Assembly (NCBI RefSeq): GCF_022539315.1
Contig: NC_066316.1
Coordinates: 34,039,245 to 34,103,244, forward strand
Source of the DNA: Serinus canaria
Lineage: Eukaryota; Chordata; Aves; Passeriformes; Fringillidae
Length of the DNA: 64,000 nt
Reading direction: 5' to 3'
The notes under the pieces were generated by a model. The model saw nothing but the letters and a program-made list of their open reading frames with translations, was not told the DNA's origin and did no database searches. A program made the translations under genes and the position numbers. Below, piece after piece: positions 10,201 to 22,700 of the stretch. Position 1 is the stretch's first letter. The number at the start of each line of letters is the position of its first letter.

Positions 10201-13099
10201 GTGATGATCCCATGTGATGGAGGGTTACCATTATGATTCAAGTAGTTTCAGATCTGGAGCACAAGATCCATGTGCTCAGTCCAGCCACAGCCTCATGGCT
10301 GTTGCTCCATGGTCACCATCTGTGGTTATCTACACTGTGCTGAGTGCTCAGTGTTCAAGCCAACCTGAGACAGCAGCACCACAAGTGTGGATGAGAGTGA
10401 GATCATTTCTGATGCAGGCTCTTGGTTTGGCTTAGTTTGTCAGATTTCCGGTCATGCCAAGTATGAGATGTAAGCAAAATAGAAGGAGCCACATCCTCAG
10501 TGCTACCCAGAGTGCCAGCCATACATAGGAGCCAGCTGCAGCTGCATAACTCAGGATTATTTATTTAGGCCACTCACTGTGGCCTAAAATAAAGCATTTG
10601 TGGTATGCTTTTTAAAGCATATATATTTGTGGTTGCATATCTCATTCTTAACCTTCATTAACTTTCTTTGGACTTTCACTCTTCCCTGCATTCCCACTGA
10701 CTTCCCAGCTCGCATTTTCAATTCTGCCTTGCTATTGAAGACTCTAAATTTGGCTTCTAATCCTGAGCCAAATTCCCACAGCTGCTGTGGGAAGGCAAGG
10801 AACCTCCCAGTATTTGCTGGGGCTCAGTTCAGTGGTAGACTGACTTGTAGCCTCTCCATCTGTTTGCATTTTTCATGTTACTTAGAAATTGAAGGCATAC
10901 ATTGTGGTCTGCTTCCACACAGGCAATACACAGGTATGATTACAGAAATGAGGACATGATGTTATACTTAATTCAAGCATAAAACTTGATTCTGAGACTT
11001 CTAATTTTGTCTGGTTCCTACAGTATTTCTTTCCAAAGTTTACTGCCTTTTCTTGACAGTATTAGATGAAACCATACAGCTTAGTCTTTCTTGAGAGGAA
11101 AATGCAGAGATTATACCTTTGTGGATATCTTTTGAGAAGCCTTTTTAAACTGCCTTCTGCTCCAAGGTAAAAGAGCAAAATCTAATTTACACACTATTGG
11201 GCCCTCATCCATGGTATTTTCTGTGTGACTTTTTACTGACACTATACAAATTCTTTTAAAGTGCTCTGAAAGAAGTAGTCTGAAGTAGATGGATTAAACG
11301 ACATTAAGGAAAGATTAGACACTGCTCAAGGTGTGCATTATTGCATCTGTCCTCAAATGTGATGTGTAGGCAAACTGCTGTGCCTGCTCATGCTCCTGCT
11401 TCAGCAGCAGGGGTGTTCCCAGGGACATCTGGCAGCTCTGCATCCTCACACTTGTTTTGAGGTTTGCAGAACCAAGAGCTGTGTTGTCAGTGTCCATCTT
11501 TCATTGAAGTATCTAAATCTTATAACCTTTATGATGTGCTAGGTTGCTTCAAAGCTTTAACATTATGACATTGCTTAGGACAAGCGTTTATACAAGCAGT
11601 TATGTTAACAAGCAGTGATACATTTCTCCTTTGTCTTCCATATTTTGTTGGGTGTTGTATTAGTAGTAGTGATACAAATTTTGTAGTGCAATCACTTTAT
11701 TAACTCAAATGTTTCAGTATTTTTCATTTTAGAAAGTGCCAGTGCACATGTATGCTCAGAGTATTGGCAGATGCTTGTTCAAAACAGTCCTGGGCTACAG
11801 CTAAAAGCAAAGTCTAATTCCCTCACAGGCAGAAGCATATTCTGTAGGACTGAAGGTTTCAAAGATTTGCCTGTAAAGTTCTACAAAGTCTTTACTTTGG
11901 ATGTGCAAAACACAGTTTTTCAGAGTTTGGAAGTTTGTCCAAATTTGAATGAATTATCAAGGGATGAGTACAAGGCACAAATCTGGGAGAAAAGACATTA
12001 CCCAGACAAATGTCAAGTCCCTGCATTAGAACATTAGACAAAATTTTTCAAAATTTTTCAAAGAAAATGCCACTTCATGTTTTAATATGAACACTTAATT
12101 TCCTCATTCTCATGAATACATTCAACTGGTTTTGGACAGAACTTTTCTAAAGATTACCCTGTAAAATATGTATTTTGGGGGGATAGAAATTTTCAGACCA
12201 GATTATTAAAGTAAGGTAAAATTATAAGTAAATGAAAACCCAGAATTTACAGCTGAGGGAACTTTGTGCAAGTAGACACTTGCAGAGGGTTGACCCTTCA
12301 GCACAGAGGGGTAAGACAGTGAAGCACTTGCAGATGAATGAAGAAACTTGCAGTTCCTTGATGAGAATATGGGTTTTCCCATACTGTCCCCCAAGTGTCC
12401 TAGCTGTTGATTATCCCAGCCTATAAATGTTCATCTCACCGCTTCCCAACCAATAATTTCCTATGACACAAATATCATCATTTCCCATTATATAAATATT
12501 GGTAATTTGGGTTCTTCACTTGGTGTTTGGTGTGTGCCATTTTTGGTGCTTGACAGCAGAACAAGTGGTCAAAATAATAAAATAGACAACACAATTTGAA
12601 TCTGGCCCCCTCTAGAGCAATCCAAGTTAAATTTCAGAATTCTTCTTCAGGCTTCGATCGTAACTTTTGGAAAGCCTGCTCTGCTTACCTGCACATTCAC
12701 ATGAATAAGTTGAAATTTCTTGTTCTATTAGGCATGGCTTCCATAGCACCTGGAGCAATTTCTTGTCTAGAAGATTGAAATTTTATAATGGGAAGTTTTC
12801 AGCATTTAAAAACATTGTTATCCTTAATACTGCTGCTTTCAGGTTTTCAGGTGCTCTGAGGGAGGAGGTGGCACTGGGCACAAATTGATTGTTGAGATGG
12901 CAGCTGAACCAAAGAGGAACACAATGATTTCTTCATTGTGAGGACTTTCCCTAGCTTTCAGTCGTGAAGAGACAGGCCTTAGCTGGGATTTCCCAAAGGA
13001 GGTTCATGTTACGGACCTAATAAATTTCACATCTGTCAAGGAGTTGCTTGTAAATGTCACCTCTTAGATAGCCCTGCTCAAATGAGTCAGGAAACATGC

Positions 13100-13122
13100 T
13101 CCCCCACCCCCCCTTCCCCCCC
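13100..13122. repeat. C-rich tract with quadruplex potential on the minus strand
   Basis: Runs of 5, 7 and 7 cytosines, then CC, are separated by A or TT. The minus strand therefore carries G5, G7 and G7 runs with very short loops, which could form a G-quadruplex (or an i-motif on plus). It sits alone in AT-rich DNA with no gene next to it. Confidence 0.6.
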
Positions 13123-16100
13123 TTCCACTACTGTAGGTCAATAAAGTGTTGAATAGTATTTGTGAAAAAGCTGCAGAGTGATAGCTCATCTGCCAGAAAC
13201 AGTGGTTATGCTACACTGGCTTCATTGAAGTATCCTGTCAGGTGAAAATGCACGGATCTGAGCCAGGACCTTCTGCAATTTGGCTGATTAAATTCAGCTG
13301 AGGAAATGTTCGCACATCCCTCTGTAGCAGGGCATTCTTGGCTTCCTCTGCTCTGTTGTGAAAGGGTTTGGTGTGTTTGCCTCCAGCAGTAACTGCATTT
13401 CAGTGGTAAATGAAATGACTCAAATACTTGGGACTGGGATGTATGCAGGTAATACCCTAGCCTATAGAATTATTTATGCTCTTCCCCAGGCTTAGGGAAA
13501 TGGGAGTTGTTTGTTTATACATTTTTTAATTTGAACAAAGATTTGGAGAATGTGTATTCAAACCAATGGAATACGGGAAACTCCCTTTGTGGTATCTGTG
13601 GTCAGTAATGGAAAATTGAGTTTAGGAGAATTTTAAAGTATTCTATATGAGGGTTACAATCTTGATCAAGATGGTTGACTTCTTTGGTAAGACAAGTAAT
13701 AATAATATTAATAAAAGAGGTTTCCTCTGTCCCTCAGTGAATTTTTCAGGGAGAAAAAGCGGTCTTGACACTTACATGTTCCTAGCATTTGGAAGCAAAT
13801 CCAAGGAAGTGTCTGTTTCTGAGCCATTCAGGTCTTCTAACCTTCAGCAATGGTAGATCAAAGACCATAAGGGAAATAGACCACAGATGCCAGTCAGGGC
13901 AGGTTTCATCTTGTCACAGTACTCTGGGAAGAGGCATTTGCTAATGTCTGTTAATCTCATGGCACACTAAAGGAGAAGGATGGGGAAAAAAAGCCATAAA
14001 TTCTTCCCTTTCCCAAGCAACCCACACCCAGGCTCAGGGTGGCTGCACAATGACTTGATGGCTCCCTCTAGAAGGGAGAACAGTATGGGAACCTGTGCCT
14101 GCCCTGGGGTGGCTGGGCAGATGTGGGGTCACCCTGCAGGAAGAGTCTGGCTCTGTCATGGAATAAGGGTTGAAGCAGCTGCAGAAGCAGCAATGAGCTG
14201 GAGATGGTGACAGTAGCATTAGCTGAGACCATGAAGAGAAAATTCTTCCAATTAGGAGAGCCTGAAGTCTATCCTGGCTGTTGTTGTCTCCCACAGAAAC
14301 ACTCACTCTGCAGGCAAGGAGGAAGCTTGAAATGCTGTGCAGCACCATGGGGAAGAAGTAGCAGCAGCGGAGGTAACAGCGTCTTTACCAGCTGCAGGGA
14401 AAAGACAGGATTAGGCACAGCTTAGGGTGCTGCAGGGGATGGCTTTGGCCAAGAGCCAGATTTGCCCCTATCTCTCTTTTGAGGTGTAAATGGCATGCAA
14501 GGAGGCTTCTCTCAGTGGCTTCCCTGTGAAGATAAATAACCTGATCCCCCGGTTATTATCCCCCCTGCTCTCCTCCCCTTCCCCCTGACTGACTTTGATT
14601 ATTGTAACTTTACATGCGCTTTTAATTTGCGTGCAGGCAAGTACAAAGGCACAACCGGATATACCTGTTATTTGCCAATGACCTGAAAGAGCATAGTTTA
14701 TGTTAAGCCTTGGGTTATGGTAAGGTTTGCACGCGATTCCTCAGTATACATGCTGCAGGCAACTGATGGATGGAGGTGATGGAGGGTGGAGGAAAGTTTT
14801 AAAGTGACAGAACTTGATTTGGTTCCTAATTAATCCACCATTTATGTAAAGGCCTCTATTGCAATTTTGTGTGGAGACCAAGTCTTGCCCTTTCTTCAGG
14901 CAAGGAATGTATGATCACATTATCCAGGCTGGAGTTTGTTCATGGCTGCACCTGCAACTGATCATGAATGCTTAATGAAAATAAGGCAAAAAAAGCCGGT
15001 AGAATATTTACACCTGCCTGTTTGTACACACTCTTGCATGGTAGGCAGAAGATTGGAAATGGAGCAGGAAGCTACAAATGAGATTATTCATCGCAGCAGA
15101 GTCAAGTCAGAGTTTGCAGGGATGCACACCTCGACTGAGGTGTGGGGCCCTGGATAGAGAGGGGATCCACATTTTGTTGGATGGGACTCAGTCCCCACAC
15201 AGTTTGGAGAAGTTTCATTTGACCTAAACTCCCTCAGCAAGATACAAAGACTATCCATCCCTCATGGGTCGCATAGTTACAGCAGAAGACACACAGTTAC
15301 AGCGAGGAGATGTGGGGTCCAGTGCTCAGCCCGCACCCTGACTTGCTCACTCACAGGAAAAGCCCAGTGATGTTTGCTAAAGATTTCTTTTCAGTGATTT
15401 CACATCAAGTTAGCTAGGTCTTTAAGCAGAAATGAAGTGTCCTTATCTGCCAGGCAAATTAACCTTGAGGTCTTAAACTTCAGTGGTTTTATTGCTATGT
15501 GTTTTAACCTAGTGTTAAAGACTGCACCAGGGGAATTAATTACACATTTTGTTTGGAGGTTCAGGAAAGGGAAAAGATCCTGTTCATTCTCAGCTCCACC
15601 TCTTATCTCCAGGGAGTTGAAAGCAACATGAGTTAAATTAAGCTTTATGGGATTTAAGGGACAGATCTACTTACACTTCTCTCAAATGACAGCAGGAAAA
15701 GGTATAGAAAGTCAAGTGCTTCTCTTACAAATTCAGCCATCATAAAATGTTTGTTAAAATAACAGAAAACAAGATGGACCTATTGTTACAAGACCTCTGT
15801 GTAAGTCTGCATTTCTGGACATAAGCACATTTCATCTTTTTTGCCTCAGATTCCCCCTAAAATTGGGTGTGATCATTGTGTGTGGATCTGGCCAGTATCT
15901 GTTCTACTGTTCTCTAGCTCAAGACAGACTTTGTACAGCTAGCATCCAGGAAAATGTTGTTTACATTTTTAGGACAGTGACCAATGGACTTACTTTTGTA
16001 CTCATGTTTTCAAGTCAAGCAATGCAATTCTGCCTTCCACCTTCATGAGCCCACAATCACCAGGCAACCATGGTCCACTTGCAAAAGGCATTTATCTGAA

Positions 16101-16621
16101 TCACCTTTCAAAATAAATCAATTTGATTTTCCCTCTTCTCTGTTTTTTTTTGCGGTTGTTTTTTTGGTTTTTTGGTTTTTTTGCTTCTTGCTTGCAACCC
16201 TCTTTAGCTGCCCTCTTGAGGAATTTGTTTTATTTTAAAAACTCTTTTTTTCCTTGTTAATTTGCCTTTTATCCTGGTTTTCAGTTCTAAGAATCCAAAA
16301 TCCATAAGTTTTGCATACCTGCATTTTAATTCTTCCCCGTTTGTCTTGATACTTAATATGAGTGTAGAAAATTCCCATCTAACAGCAACTTCCCAAAAGC
16401 TGTGACCTCTTAAACACATGGTCGGTCTTTATGTGGTCAGTGTATTTATAAAAATCTAAATGTCTCTACAGGCTTCTTCTGAGGAGCAAAGGTTTTCATT
16501 TAAAAAACCCAAACAAAACCCAACTAAACAGAAAAACCCCAAAATATATTGCTGTCCACAACCTGTTTATTAATAAGTGTTGCAAAATTACCTAATGTTG
16601 CTGTAAGCACTGATGAACAAA

Positions 16622-16700
16622 AGAACATGAAAAACCAACCCCCCCCCCCAAAAAAAAAAAAAACCCAAAAAAAACCACCAAAACAAAAATCCAAACCAAC
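16622..16700. repeat. Poly-C/poly-A low-complexity patch
   Basis: Cytosines run directly into a long adenine run, then alternating A-runs and CC/CCC pairs. A milder version lies at 16501-16540. Similar A-run plus CCAA patches recur at 24110-24145, 37846-37870 and 53304-53340. Confidence 0.8.
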
Positions 16701-19700
16701 CTTGAAGTTTTTTGCACCTAGAAATTTGAAAGAGTGTGAAACTGCCTGCTCCAGCCCTGGAATAAAGCATTCACAACAGCAAACTCTGATGTGACAGGGT
16801 TAAACAGTCAGGAAAGGGTTACAGGCTGCCTGCTTGTCACTTGATTCATCAGGGGTTTAGATGAAGATGTGTGCCCTTTTTCTGGCATGGAAAGCCTGGG
16901 AGCCCCTGCAGCTGGCTTTGGATCAGGGAATAGCTTTACTTTGTGTTACTTCACGAATTTGATGTTTAACTAATAAACTGTATCCTGGAGGGAAAGCTGA
17001 AGAAGACTTGGGTATTTCTGTGCCTTGACCTTTCCCTTCCCCCTGGGCAAGAAAGCCCACCAGCATGCAGGCTCTGAAAGAGCATGTGACAGGCATAGTA
17101 AAATATTTTCCTTTTCCTTCATTAAAGTAAACCTGGGTTATGTTATTGAAAGAGAAGTGTGAGGAGGCAGGTATGCAGAAGTAAGGAAGGAGCAGGCCTA
17201 CATTTCACTTGTACATGCAAGAGGAAGTCCTACTGAAGATAAAAAGTAGATGAAAGTAGAGCGATTGAGATTAGTTCAGGATATCTATCTAATACTCAGC
17301 ATTTGCATTTGATGAGGTTGCAAAGCTGTGGTTGCTGGAGCATGAGTTGCATCTTCTGTCTTCAGAAAATTCCAAATTCCCAGATAGGACACCTGACAAC
17401 ACATTAGGAGGACAAACCAGTTATTGTCATCTTCAGCTCTATAGGGATCACAAAAAGGGATGCTAAGTCTGAAAGACTACAAGGGTAAAATAGGGTAGCA
17501 GTAACAACCTGCAGCAGTTTCCAAAGTGGGCAGAGCTCTGCCTGCATGGCACTTACTGCTGTGGAGGTAAGTGGGAAGTCACTCCCAAAAGAGTGCACAG
17601 GCCAGGAGGGAGAGAGGAGGGAGGGACAAATAAGTCAGTAGGTGTGACTAAGAATTAGTTGCAGCATCACTGTTTATATCCTTCCTGTGGAAAAAGTGAT
17701 CATGCCAATCATGCTAATCTTATATTAAACTATTTTGCATGGCAGCAGGTTTTGAAAAATCTTGACAAACTCCATAGTTTCTAAATTATCCCGCTGACTT
17801 AAACAGCATAACATTTTCTTTAAAGTTATTCCAATCAAGATAAATGATAGACCATTTGATTTAAGTAATTATTTTCACATTGATTCAAGTTAGAGAGGAA
17901 GGCTTGAGCAGGCTACAAACATGGGAAACAAGCTTAGTATCCCAAGTGATTTGGGTATGCTGCAGAGGAGCCTGGACACCAAAAAGATGAAGTAATACCA
18001 TTACAGAGAACTAGATACAAATTGGTTCATGGTGCCTATCTGATAGTCAGCAGTTTCAAGACTCATGTCCCTGAATGGCAGCCTTGCCTGAGAAGGCAGC
18101 CTCTGCCTGAGCATCAGGAAACTTTGTCAAATTTAATTAATGAAAGCAGTGTATTGAAGAGAAACCTGTAGCAAAGTTTAAGTGATGGAAACCCTTTGCC
18201 TTGCTTAGGCTGATAAAGACTTCAGTATTAAGGTGGATATCTTAAAAAGTAATGAGCGCCAAAGCTGTATTTTCAAGCTCTTGTGGATGTCCAGCCAGAA
18301 CTTACATGATCACCACACAAGAGTTAAACGGAAGAAAACCTTGGTACCAAGAAAGCACTGGAAACCCATTGGAAGTTTTGCCTAGTTAGAAAAATGTTTC
18401 TCTGCTGTTGTTGTCAAGTACATGGTCCTACCTTGTTTTGATTGGTGTGAATGAGTTTAACCATGTCTCATTTCAGAATTGTTTGGCCTGTGGTATCTTT
18501 GCAGAGCAGGGATGGTGGTGGCCCTGGTGCACTTTTTCCAAACACTGCCGGTGGAAGCTGCCTGCTCTGTGCTTTGTTTTGCAGGGTTCTGAAGCTGACT
18601 GTCCTTTGTCCTGGTAATGTCACTCATATCTGAGTGCTTTTTCAATCCCATTAGTTGACAGTCTTGTTAGATGATTGTACTATGATTTTTTTAATGTTCA
18701 CATTGGGGAGCAGTCCTCCTCTCTGGTAACATTAACAACTGCAACCCCTTCATTTAGATCTCCTTCAAGCTCTTAATTGTTGGAAGCTGAAGTAGCACAG
18801 CATGCACACTCCTCCCTGGCAAGCCATCTCCTGGCATGCTGAGCTGTAGGATCCATGGGTGCACAGTAATGCCACCTCAATGTGCTATCAGGTCATCTGG
18901 CACAATAAACTCATCCTATCACAGTGTTTACACTTTATGCCAGCTGCATAGGGAGATGTGATACCCATAAGAGCAATATGAAAAGAAATCCTATCTAATC
19001 TGGCATTACCTCTGCACAGGTGACCATGTATCTTTAGAATAATCTGGATTAATCTGAATTGACAGATTACATAGCCCAGGTATTTTAGATATTCCAAGTA
19101 AGCTTGGCTTGTGGAGTTGTATTACTGAGCTGTTGCCTGACTTGCTCTCTATGGAGCATAATTCCTCCAATAATGACCTCTTCCATCGAGGTCAGCTGAA
19201 ATCATTATTTCAAAAGGTAAGTACATGGATTCTGTTTATTAAGCCAACATTGGACATTAGGAAAGAGTTGCTTCCTGTGATTTTAATGTACCCCTCCTCA
19301 ATATATTTTGCTCTGCAGCATCCTTGTTACATATCACAAGATGAATTTATACTGGGCTCTTCCCTATTTGATCTTGATTTAACATTAGGCAACTGTCCAG
19401 ATTATACAGCAAACCAGTTTGTAATAAGTATAAGTAACTCTGTCAATCCATTGTACTAACTACAGAAAAACAATTTAAGTGTAAGGAGTTATTACATCTA
19501 AATTCCAGCCAGCATCTGAAATAAATCACCTAGGGACACAGATGTATTTGCATAAATGTGCAGAGATCATAGCGATAATGATGTGAACAACATTTTTTTG
19601 TCAGCTAATCACAGATCCTTTCGCAATCATTCCTAAACACAGCACTACAGCACACTTGTGAGGTGGGTAATTATTAAAATTCCATTTTAGAGAGCAGAAC

Positions 19701-22700
19701 AATGAAACCACATGATTAGGGACTTTCCAGAGGCCGTCCCTGACATTCTTTACTTGCTTGGCAATAAAATCAAATTTAAATACTTCTGTTGCTGGACTTT
19801 ATCTACATATTCATGTTCCTTTTTCATACTTCTGTCTGGCATTACCTTTAATACCTAGTATCTTTTTACATTCTGGCATAACTTGCGAAGTGTTTCCACG
19901 GATGGATAACATTTGGCAGATTTTTCATCTTACTAAGAACATGTGAGGAAAAAATCCCAACATCATCTATACTAGGAGGAATAAATACATGCACCTGCTT
20001 CTGCTTATTCCCAAACCTAGTTTTGACCAGTCAGACCTGTATTAATATGAGCTAGGCACCACACTTACTTCCATCTTAATGCCAAGTGCTGAGGCTGGCT
20101 GATGATACTGACTCACTCTACTTGAAACATTTTCTTGGCACCTCTTATAAACTCCTTTGGGAAATCTGTCAACAAAACACAGATTTAAAACACCAAACAT
20201 GGCAGGAAAATAATTGTGGTGAAACACAGTCAACTCCACGTGTGGTCAGGGAGAGCATGTTCTGTTACACCTGTCAGGCTATCATCTGGGACAAACGACT
20301 CCAACTCTGCTGTGCATGTGGTCATGCCTGGCTCATGGGAGAGGAAATGCCTGCATGGTTCACCTGCTGAGACCTGGAGACACATCTTGCCTGTAGGTGC
20401 ACGTCTCCCAGTACCAGCAATGCCTAAGTGAGCATCCAGAGGACGCAGAGCTGCCCACTGGGACCGCTTGTTCCTTGGCTCTTTGTCCCCATGCACAAGG
20501 TGAAGAAAGCAGCCTAGGAGGTCAAGTGGCTGAAAAATACAGCTGGAAATTGCCAAGAACAAGAATTACAGATCTGGAGCCATGGAGGGCTGAGGAGAAT
20601 CTCCAAGGATAACACAGACCACCCTGTTGCTGCCAAACCTGGATCAAATATGCCTGCAATGCTTCCAACAGATGTGTTGGAAACCCTTCCCTCTGGACAT
20701 CCCACCCTGTCCTTTGACAGTACATCTGGGGTTTTGTTGCCCTTTGCCAAATGTCATACTTCAGGTTTCCTTCTTGCAGTTGAGACACATCACTTTTTAT
20801 TAATTAAAGATGCAGTGAATAAATTCTTCTGTTTGCAGTCTTGAATACATTTGAAGTCTGTCATGGTGTCTCCCCTTAGTTTTCTTTAGATAGAGCCCAC
20901 AAGTCTCCTTGTAAATTAAAGCTCCCAGAGTTATGGTGATTCTTGCTCATTTTTTTTCCAGGTGCCTTGCTATTCACCTGTGCTGCTTTTTCTCTAAAAC
21001 AGAACAGAGTACTAAAAAAAAAGTGCAAGTGAGTAGGACAAAAATATTGTATTTTTAAAGATAAATCTTGTGACACGTCACTCCAGGATTGCTATTTGTA
21101 TTAGCTTGTGCCTCTCTTTCTCAAGCAGAAAGGAGTTTCTTTTCAATATTATGTGTCCTAAAGCAAGATCTTGTAAGATAATGAAAAAAGTTGAATAGAT
21201 GCAGTGAGAAGAAATTATAATAGTTAGATATGTGCATGTGTAGCACCCTTTGATTTACATTGCTTTTATTAGTTTTATTGTTATAACAATGTTGTGATAA
21301 TTAAAAACGTTCCCCATTTCCATGGGAATGACACATGGATTTATGTGTCCCCAGGAGCAGCTATTCTACTTTAGCAGAAACTATTTTTATCATCTTCTTG
21401 GAAAACACTTAATTCCTGACTTCTCATCCTCATCTCTCAGCAAGTCTGTCTTGATACTTGAAAAAATACAGCAATGTTTATTTGGGTAGAGTATACAGTA
21501 GGATCACCTTCTTCATCAAAATTGTCTTTAATTTCTTTCCTTCAGTAATGTCTATTCCAGCTCCTCAGAAAATGTCTCTGGTATTTCAGTGCATATCTTT
21601 TGTCATTCAAAATAGCTGTGCTGTTTGGGACAGAAAGCAGAAAGAGGGCAATTTTGTGAAGTGGGCAGATGTGAAAGACTCTAATGAGTGTCTTTCTAAA
21701 GAAATCAATGCCTACTAGGATAAATTGCCTCTCTGAAGTTGCTGCAAGTGCAGTAGCTCCATGTCCATAGTAAACACCTCTGCTCATAGCAGATGTGGAG
21801 GACTCATTTAAATACTGCACCCAATTATCAGATATTTTCCCTATTAACCACATGAAATGTGGGATTGTTGTGGGATTTGGTACAAGGCATTTCTGTATTC
21901 CAGTAAGATTCTTCATGTGCTCCTCACCCCTCTCTGGCTTAGCATATGCAGTAGCATTTCTTTTGACTTGGACTTTCTTCGAGACAGTTGGAAGGATTCA
22001 GGCTAAACCTCTGTGACAGCTAAACCTCTGTAAAGCAGTCCAGCTTTTCCATGGTATATGTGGCTGATTCCGTGATTTTCACTAAAATTTTCTTCTATGA
22101 CTAAGCTGATGTCTTCTAGCATGAGAGGCTTACTGCAATGAGGGCACCAGCTTGGAAAGATTGTGAGTGAGAATGAAGACTAGAATCATTAGTAAAGAAC
22201 ATTGCACTAAAAAAACACCACAAAATACTTGGCTATGCTGTGGAACGTTGAAATGATTAAAAAGTGAGATGTGTCGTTTTTTTCTTCTAGCTACATGCAG
22301 CATGTGTTTCCCATGTCTCATATTACAAGCAAATGTGAACTGAGGGTTTATGGTAATACCACCTAGGAAGTATGATATCATCTTCCCCACAGGTGGTAAG
22401 TCAGTTTTCCAAGGTGTGTTTACACTGAGTGTTTCAGAGCACCAGCACACACACCTGATACTTAAGCAATATCTGTAATTATGGAAGAGTCTGAGGAATA
22501 AATACTGTCTAGCCAGGTATGACTTGTAAAACACCTTATGGCCAAATATGTGATGTCATTAATTTTATCTTGATAAATACTTGTTAGGGCATGAATTCAA
22601 CTGAAGTTAAATGAAGCTGATAATGTGGTTTATAAGTATGAGCACGTAGAGCTTTTGTAATCAGCCTAGCTGTAAATAAGATAAATAATCTGATAGTGCA

